Positions 38,101 through 44,244 of a stretch of 44,244 nucleotides of DNA are shown here, one piece after another. A program made the position numbers and the translations under genes. The DNA comes from Cylindrotheca closterium (Eukaryota > Bacillariophyta > Bacillariophyceae > Bacillariales > Bacillariaceae). Where the stretch lies: positions 1-44,244 of the forward strand of contig CAKOGP040000746.1 of assembly GCA_933822405.4 (NCBI GenBank). The letters run 5' to 3'. Positions within the stretch are counted from its first letter, which is position 1. The number at the start of each line of letters is the position of its first letter. A model generated the notes under the pieces. It was not told the origin of the DNA. It saw only the letters and a list, made by a program, of their open reading frames with translations, and did not search any database.

Positions 38101-40446
38101 ATGGGCCGCGACAAGTCAACTTGGACGGCAGGTCAGGCTATCCTGGTCGAACTGGGAATGGCGTACAGCTATCAAGGCCAACAAGGGGGGAACACGACCC
38201 ATGCCTCTATTATCTTGAACCATATTCTGGATACGCTGGCAGACGTCTTAAAGAACGCGGAGGAGACGATTCGCTTTCTTCCTTTGTCTGACAGTGCTTA
38301 CAAGAAGTCTAAGCAGTGGATTCGAACGGAGGCGGATCTTCGACGGCTGATTCCAGATTACCGGAGCCTGTCCAAGTATCTGGACATGTCTTTCGGCAAC
38401 ATGTCATATGCCTCGACTTCTAATAAGCCAGGCGAAAAGAAGCTCCGCACAAGGATGAGAGTGGGTTTTGAGGTTGAAGTGACGGCAGGAACGATTCGCC
38501 AATATCTACACGGTGAATTGCGTCCGCAAGGGTATGGAGCGGGGTGCTATGAATCGGTTCTACAGTTTGGCGATATCGAAAAGATTGGGGCTCTGTGCTT
38601 CTATCCACAGGAAATTAACATCAGGGCTATGGAGAAAGAATTAATGCGACACTTTGATTGGAAGACGGTTATCGGCCTGCGGTACGAATGCGTAAACATT
38701 CCCTACAACGGCCACAGCAAGTGGAATGAACGATCGCCCGGATGCATGATGTGGCACGTTTACGTCAGATCGAGGGACGCTAAGCGATCGGATCGAGAGC
38801 TACGATTATGGCTGCACCCGTCTACTCCTAAGAAAGATTTCCCATGGTGCGCGGTCACACATTACATTAGCGATTGGAAGGCTGCTCAGAACGGGACAAT
38901 CAGCGTTAAGGCCGTGGGCCCCGTTAAGGCCGTGGGCCCGGTTAAGGATGAGAACCTCACGATGATCTCGAAGCATAACGACTTCGTGGAACTGACACAG
39001 GCCAAATATTGTCCAGTTGAGATTCCAGGGATGCTGAAACAGGCAACTACTAAAGCCTTTGGTCCTCGCACTTGTTTGTCTATGTTTCTTTCGATCAAAG
39101 CCCGACCTGTTCATGCGGAGAAGGTGGCAGCTGCGGATGTGAATTTGGATTCCGATTCTGATGACTCCTTGCTGGAGGACATCTCCCATAAGTTCACCAA
39201 AGTGACTGTCAAAGGGAAGACAAAGATCAAGAAGCAACCTCCAAAGTCTGCCGTGGCACCGACTCTGGAGCATGATGGTCCGGTTCTCACTCCTGCGCAG
39301 CAGCGCCGTGCGAAGGAAACGGAGAGGAAGAGAAAAATGGACTTAGAGAACAACGTTCCTAGTCCCTTGTTCATCATGGTGTTACCAGGTGAGATGGAAG
39401 GGACCTACTTGTTCATCAGTAGGCTGAAATATGCTGCCTTGGCAATTAATGTTCTGAATGGACTGGTCCCATTCTTTACACATCATTTGGGGGAGTTGAC
39501 GACTACCCAAGCTAATAGGGTGATTGCGAAGTGGCTGTCCATGTCTCTGATCCGTACGACACGCCGCAAGGAACTTGTGTGGTGCTTAGAGACTTTACGG
39601 GCTCGACCATCGGACCAAACCCTACAAGGCATTGACGAAGCTATCAATTTCCTTGATGGATTTGGGTCTGACCCACTTGACGTCGCCAAAGCTAAGCTGG
39701 AATTTGATATGGAAATGGCTGATGCAAAAGATATCAATGATGGAGCTACTGTAGCAGGCGCCATGGATGAGTTACTGGAGAAGGATAGCCAATTGGAAGC
39801 GGCAATCACTGAAATTGAGTTTAAGGAGAATCTTCTGGTTGAACAGAGTAGCGCTTTGGAAGCTGAACGAATTCGGTCTGAGTCTCTGGCCAACGAACTT
39901 GCGGCTCTGCGCCTCCTGCAACAGACTATTTCGAGCCAAGCGGCGCAGCCGGCTGTGCCTCCCCAACCTGCAGCCACGGTTCCCTCTCCCCAGGACAGGC
40001 CAGAGTCAGCAGCTTCCGATTCTGCCGCAAAGGAGCCAACTCCGCCGGCTACTCCAGCGCAAGCAGCCAAGTCAAGTCCGCTTACGGCACCCCTACCAAG
40101 CTCGCCACCTCGGGCTACTATGACCATCGCCAACCATCCTCCGCCTCGAGACACTACCACTGCTGCTTCTCGGCGGGAACTTGTGACTCCGGACCACACA
40201 GCAAGGACGCTGTCGACCTCGGACCATAGCAATGCTGTGGACCCAGGCTCTGGCCCAGGGTCCTCTATTCCGTCTCTGGCCAGTTCTAGGGTCTCTGACA
40301 ATTCCTCGGATGGTTCGCCGTCCCCGGTCTTCCCCATCTTCCGTCATCCTCAACACTCTCCTCCTCCTGACCGTTCTATGGGTAAACGAAGGAAGAAGAA
40401 GCCATTGGCCAGCCGTGGAGCCTCCCGCTCCACGGCAGGGCCATGA
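38101..40446 (+). CDS. LINE ORF1 protein, 781 aa
   Basis: ATG directly after the TAG of the upstream ORF, ending in TGA at 40444-40446. It is uninterrupted, unlike every other retroelement frame here. No zinc knuckle or RRM is recognisable. In order: a folded-looking N-terminal region (about 1-340), an 18-bp tandem duplication giving KAVGPVKAVGPVK near 269-281, an acidic patch DSDSDDSLLED near 350, a basic stretch with QQRRAKETERKRK near 400, a helical region, a coiled coil about 555-614 (DELLEKDSQLEAAITEIEFK), then a Pro/Ala/Ser-rich tail with a basic end (KRRKKKPL). The role in RNA binding is inferred from position and from LINE ORF1 biology. Confidence 0.75.
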   Translation: MGRDKSTWTAGQAILVELGMAYSYQGQQGGNTTHASIILNHILDTLADVLKNAEETIRFLPLSDSAYKKSKQWIRTEADLRRLIPDYRSLSKYLDMSFGNMSYASTSNKPGEKKLRTRMRVGFEVEVTAGTIRQYLHGELRPQGYGAGCYESVLQFGDIEKIGALCFYPQEINIRAMEKELMRHFDWKTVIGLRYECVNIPYNGHSKWNERSPGCMMWHVYVRSRDAKRSDRELRLWLHPSTPKKDFPWCAVTHYISDWKAAQNGTISVKAVGPVKAVGPVKDENLTMISKHNDFVELTQAKYCPVEIPGMLKQATTKAFGPRTCLSMFLSIKARPVHAEKVAAADVNLDSDSDDSLLEDISHKFTKVTVKGKTKIKKQPPKSAVAPTLEHDGPVLTPAQQRRAKETERKRKMDLENNVPSPLFIMVLPGEMEGTYLFISRLKYAALAINVLNGLVPFFTHHLGELTTTQANRVIAKWLSMSLIRTTRRKELVWCLETLRARPSDQTLQGIDEAINFLDGFGSDPLDVAKAKLEFDMEMADAKDINDGATVAGAMDELLEKDSQLEAAITEIEFKENLLVEQSSALEAERIRSESLANELAALRLLQQTISSQAAQPAVPPQPAATVPSPQDRPESAASDSAAKEPTPPATPAQAAKSSPLTAPLPSSPPRATMTIANHPPPRDTTTAASRRELVTPDHTARTLSTSDHSNAVDPGSGPGSSIPSLASSRVSDNSSDGSPSPVFPIFRHPQHSPPPDRSMGKRRKKKPLASRGASRSTAGP

Positions 40447-41148
40447 GAGGCCCTCGATCGTCTGCCGCTCGGTCACGGCGTGCAGGCAGAAGATCTCGAC
40501 TCAGTGGCCCCTCGACTGATGTCTCCCATGCATCAGTAGAGGAATTTTTACGTTCTCTTCCCGCCGGCGATTTCTTCGGTGATGATCACAGATGTCACCG
40601 TTCTGCACTGACCCGCCTGATTTTCCAAAATGTCAATGGCCTCCCGGCCGTGTCAACAGGGCGGAAACAGTTACAGATTAATCAGTGGCTGAAAGATGAA
40701 CAAGTGGGAATTGCGTTGTTGGCCGAGACCAACACACACTGGCCTTCTCTACCTGAAGGTCATCACTGGAATGATAGGATGCGGCAAGTTGGGCGCAACA
40801 CCGCAGCTTCTTCCGCTCTCAAGGCAGACAGCATGATCCAAGCGAGGCTTTTATGGTGGACCTTTTACGTGCGATCACCCAATGGCGCGACGAGGGGTGT
40901 GAAGTGATTGTGGGCGTGGATGCTAATGAGGATGTCTCCTCATACCAGGATTCCGCAGCATAGGATTGGAGGAAGCAATCCTACAACGTCATCCAAGTCG
41001 AACTGCAGCAACCCAGCATCGCAACAAACAGGGCAGACCCATTGATGGGATTTTCGCAACTTCCGGAGTGGTGATTAAAGCGGGCGGCTACTACAACTTT
41101 GAGACAAGTCGAGCAAGGGTGCATGCAGGAAAATCGCGCACGGTATGA
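40443..41148 (+). pseudogene. LINE ORF2 endonuclease domain, broken
   Basis: The ATG at 40443 overlaps the ORF1 stop (ATGA). After a basic start it reads RLIFQNVNGLPAV and IALLAETNTHWPSLPEG, the first blocks of an AP-type endonuclease with the catalytic Glu in AETN. The frame breaks at about 40830-40907. The next blocks are in other frames: CEVIVGVDANEDVSSYQD (about 40905-40955), then GLEEAILQRHP and RPIDGIFATSGVVIKAGGYY to a TGA at 41146-41148. The final SDH block is absent, and a deletion here joins the endonuclease directly to RT sequence. Confidence 0.82.
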
Positions 41149-42718
41149 CCAGACTCGATCGCCCTATACGACTCCTCCCATGGACAAACCTTTGTATTCT
41201 ATGTTCACCGGGGAAGACGCAAAGCGGAACTCCCACGCACTTCTGGAGGGCCGCCTTCCCATGCCGGAGGGGATCGATCCTTACACTAAGTCATTCTTGG
41301 AGCAGTGCCGTTTCCATCAAGGGCACTCTATGATCCCGATGGAAGTGTCGCCGGCCGACCATACTTACTTCTGGTCCCGTAATCCAGAGAATAAGGGCTC
41401 GGAACCGCATGGGCTTCATAACGGTCATTTCAAGGCTGGGATTTATTCCCCCATGGTGGCCCAATGCGACGCTCTCTTCCGCCACATACCCTTGACAACT
41501 GGGTTTGTCCCTGACAACTGGCGGCATCTGATGAATTTCGCCATTGAAAAGAAGCCAGGCGACTTTCGGCTGACGAAAATGCGTACGATTCAGCTCATGA
41601 ATTCTGAATCCCAAGCGAACTACAAGAAACTGGGCCGCCTGGCTATGGCCTACGGCAAAGAACATCACCTCTTGGCCGATGGACAGTGCGGGTCTAGAAA
41701 GCACCATCAAGCGATTGATCTTGCCCTGTCTAAACGTCTTGTGTGGGACCTTCTGATTCTTCATCGCCGCTCTGCGGGTTGGATTTCAAATGACGCAAAG
41801 TCGTGTTTTGATCGGGTCGTCCATTGGGTTGCGGTGTTAGCTATGATGCCCCTGGCGATTACTTGGAATGCGTTGCGCATGATGTTTGACACTCTTGCAA
41901 CGTCCACACACCGAGTGCGGACAGGCTTTGGTGACTCTGAAGAGAGCTTTCATCCCCCTTCCATGGTACCATTTCAGGGTTGCGGCCAGGGCAACGGAGC
42001 GGGCCCGCCCATTTGGGTCTCCGTTAGCTCCGTCATCATCCAGATGATGACCGCGATGGGCTTCGGCTTCGAATGTCTCACCGCGATTGATTCTCAACTG
42101 ATCACCGCCCAGTGCTTCTGCTTCGTCGACGACACGGATGTGATCAAAGCGGGCAAGTCCGTGGAACAATCTGGCGAGGATATATGCCACTCCGTCCAAC
42201 AAGCGGCTTCCACGTGGGCTGGAGGCATTAGTGCTACTGGAGGGGCAATTAATCCAGAAAAGTCCTTTTGGTGGTTGATTGACTTTGTGTGGGACCCCAG
42301 AGAGGGCAAATGGAGGTTTCGCCGGACACACCAACTCCTACCGGATCATCCATTACAAATACCGGGACTGACTGGCCAATTGGAAGCCTTACGCCGTCTG
42401 GAGCCGGATGAGGCAGAGAAAACTTTGGGGGTCATGTTGGCCCCATTGGAAGACCAACATGCTCACATCGTCCATCTCGAGAGTATCGCCAAAAAGTGGG
42501 CTGAGCAAGTGCGATCGGGGCATCTACACAAATACGATGTCATCCCCCTTATCAAGACAACAGTGATGAAATCCCTGGAATATCCTATGGTGTTAACTAC
42601 ACTGGATGCGGCGACATGGGTATCAATTATGAGTCCTGTTCTCCAAGTCTGCTTGCCAAAGGCCGGCATATGTAGGCACTTTCCTCGGGACATGGTTCTT
42701 GCCCCTCTCAAATTTTAG
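41149..42718 (+). pseudogene. LINE ORF2 reverse transcriptase domain
   Basis: An open frame of over 500 residues. Motif A is ISNDAKSCFDRV (about 41785-41820), motif B is GCGQGNGAGPPIW (about 41980-42018) and motif C is CFCFVDDTDVIKAG (about 42113-42154), with the catalytic Asp pair intact. The thumb region with LGVMLAPLEDQ follows. It ends at an in-frame TAG (42716-42718) after LAPLKF, and the same frame continues as GLGIPHPFGTQVSKHLEV. The N-terminal RT blocks were lost in the upstream deletion. Confidence 0.88.
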
Positions 42719-44244
42719 GGTCTGGGCATCCCCCATCCGTTTGGTACTCAGGTGTCTAAACATCTTGAGGTCCTGCTTCGCCACCTGTCCAACCGAACCA
42801 AAACTGGGGAGTATATGGAGGCTGCGGTTCAAGAACACCAACTTGAGACCGGCACCTCTTTGGACTCTTCCAGCAGGACTATAGCAACACGGCAATTTTG
42901 GCGTCAGATACTTGGCTCAAAAGAGTCTGGAAAGAGTTGGAGGACTTGGATATCTATGTTGCCCTTGACTCTCCTGTCCCCCCTTTCCGGTGCAAAGGCG
43001 ATGCCTTGCTAATTGAGGTACTCATGGAGTTGGAAGTGGATCAGGACGCTCTAAAGTGGCTCAACTGGTGCCGTATGTTCCTCCAAGTTTGCACCGTCTC
43101 CGACATTGTGACGGCGGATGGCCTCAGCATACGAGAGTCCATGTGGCATGGGGAACGTGACTACGCTCATCGGTCGTCATATCAATGGCCTTGCACTGTC
43201 CGGCCTAACAGGAACCACTGGAAGGTGTGGCAGGAACACCTTACCCGAGCACTACTTGTCTCTGACGGACCCCAGCGCCTACTGCGTCATCCTCTGGGCC
43301 CATGGATCGATCCCCTCAACAACTGGAACTGGTTATGGTCTTCTACCCACGGATTGTTCCACCGCCAGGGCCACGGGTGGCAGCGCTACCGTCCCCGTAG
43401 CTCCTCCACACGGAGCATTCAATGGGACTATCCTCGTTCTACGCAATTGTCCGGGTGCAAACGACCACATAACGAGCATACCGACAACGGCGTCAGCTTC
43501 TTGCCAGCCCCCTTATGGAACCAACCACTCCCTGCTGGCTTGTGCCGAGCTACCGTCCACATTACGCCTTCGCTAGGTTCTCTAGCCCTCACCGGCATTG
43601 GGACAGTACCGCTGCAGCCGCATCACGACTCTCACCCGTCCTTGCTGGCCGCCTGGATGGCCGCCTCAGCCAGGGTGACCAAGTATGTTGGCTGGACCCC
43701 TGAAGAAATTGAGATCGATGGCGACGAAAGCCTCCTTGCTGAAGCCCTACTCGAAGACCGGTTGTGTGTGATCAGCGACGGTTCTTATAAGCTTGGTCTG
43801 GGCACGGCAGCGGTTCAACTGCTTCCACGTAAGGGTGGCACGGAACGTATTATCGTAAGATGCCAGACTCCAGGTCGAACTGACGACCAGAGCGCGTACC
43901 GGAGTGAACTGATTGGCCTACTGGCCGGTATCATGGTTGTTGATTGGCTCCTCGACCAGTGGGCCCCAACACTTCGATCACCACCCCGTGTTAGGATTGC
44001 GTGCGATGGATTTTCGGCGTTGCTCAACACCTTTGGTGACAATCGAGTTACACCTCAACAAGCCCAGTTTGACCTGGTTTCCTCTATCCGGGAGGCACTT
44101 GCCCGCTCTAGGGCCTTGTGGGAACCTAGCCACGTGTACGGTCACCTCGATACGGCGACATCCTTTTCGTGCCTCTCTTGGTGGTCTAAACGGAATGTGG
44201 AAGTGGATGCGTGGGCGGTTGCCTATCGCCACCAGCTTGAGGCT
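42719..44244 (+). pseudogene. LINE ORF2 C-terminal region with RNase H, open to window end
   Basis: After the TAG the frame reads on to about 42870, where a one-base deletion shifts it. From 42847 the new frame is open without a stop to 44244. It ends in an RNase H domain: CVISDGSYKLG (catalytic Asp, about 43768), SAYRSELIGLLAGIM (Glu, about 43900), VRIACDGFSALL (Asp, about 43995) and VYGHLDT ... NVEVDAWAVAY (His/Asp, about 44135-44225). All four acidic catalytic positions appear present. Confidence 0.85.

Larger units (their letters stand above)
37711..44244 (+). mobile_element. LINE (non-LTR retrotransposon) with APE endonuclease, RT and RNase H, cut by window edge
   Basis: Ordered domains: a basic/acidic N-terminal ORF, a long ORF1, an AP-type endonuclease, a reverse transcriptase and RNase H. 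Endonuclease plus RNase H in this order fits the I-like superfamily of LINEs. The base composition is visibly richer in G+C than the copia DNA to the left. The endonuclease-RT join is deleted and several frames are broken, so ORF2 is non-functional here. The 3' end lies outside the window. Confidence 0.9.

Noticed and set aside
28013..42718. Reassigned TAG codon, because TAG interrupts several frames (18841, 28013, 38098, 42716)
   Set aside because: TGA, TAA and frameshifts interrupt the same kinds of elements, other copies have sense codons at some sites, and element decay explains it.

Overview
This window is nuclear DNA from a eukaryote, most likely a diatom or close stramenopile relative. 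The grounds are a crowd of decayed Ty1/copia, Ty3/gypsy and LINE elements of types common in diatom genomes, telomere-type TTAGGG repeats, and an intronless nucleotide-sugar-transporter-like gene. No bacterial signature is present. Nearly everything is accessory DNA, and only one long gene (8176-10011) looks intact and host-like.

Layout. 1-2153: edge of a copia LTR, a gene-free stretch with a 31-bp minisatellite inside an inverted-repeat pair, and an 807-bp non-autonomous DNA transposon with perfect 20-bp TIRs and a 10-bp target duplication. 2154-6446: a family-A Ty1/copia element with both LTRs but a gutted interior. 6447-8175: a small TATA-preceded ORF, a cluster of five palindromes and repeat shards. 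8176-10011: transporter-methyltransferase fusion gene. 10012-12189: nothing convincing. 12190-13167: minus-strand gypsy integrase remnant split by a 247-bp SINE-like insert with an 18-bp duplication. 13174-16967: dispersed repeats, a family-A LTR, an RNase H shard and a 1.8-kb segment with 35-bp inverted termini carrying a broken acidic gene. 16968-19256: family-A gag-protease-integrase. 19257-21260: a second copia lineage. 21249-23365: 110-bp direct repeats and little else. 23366-27466: family-A element with a laddered RNase H/LTR tail and a template-switch palindrome. 27467-28850: gypsy RNase H-integrase. 28851-31002: low-complexity DNA with a G-quadruplex motif, then a gag-protease remnant of another element. 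31003-34654: two family-A fragments head to head, the left one carrying a solo LTR with a perfect 5-bp duplication and a telomere-repeat patch. 34655-37509: two convergent decayed genes and a third copia RT fragment. 37711-44244: a LINE running off the window edge.

How it fits together. Family A supplies a molecular stratigraphy: at least eight LTR or partial LTR copies record nesting, solo-LTR formation, internal deletion, inversion joints, strand switching and two places where element sequence was replaced by telomere-like repeat. The most notable items are the transporter-methyltransferase fusion, the LINE whose three reading frames are joined by TAG|ATG and ATGA junctions, the telomere patches, and the 20-bp-phased palindromes at 6906-6995. 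Every retroelement pol region is broken by stops, frameshifts or deletions, so no autonomous copy is visible here. Names of families come from recognising motifs by eye; no database search was run.
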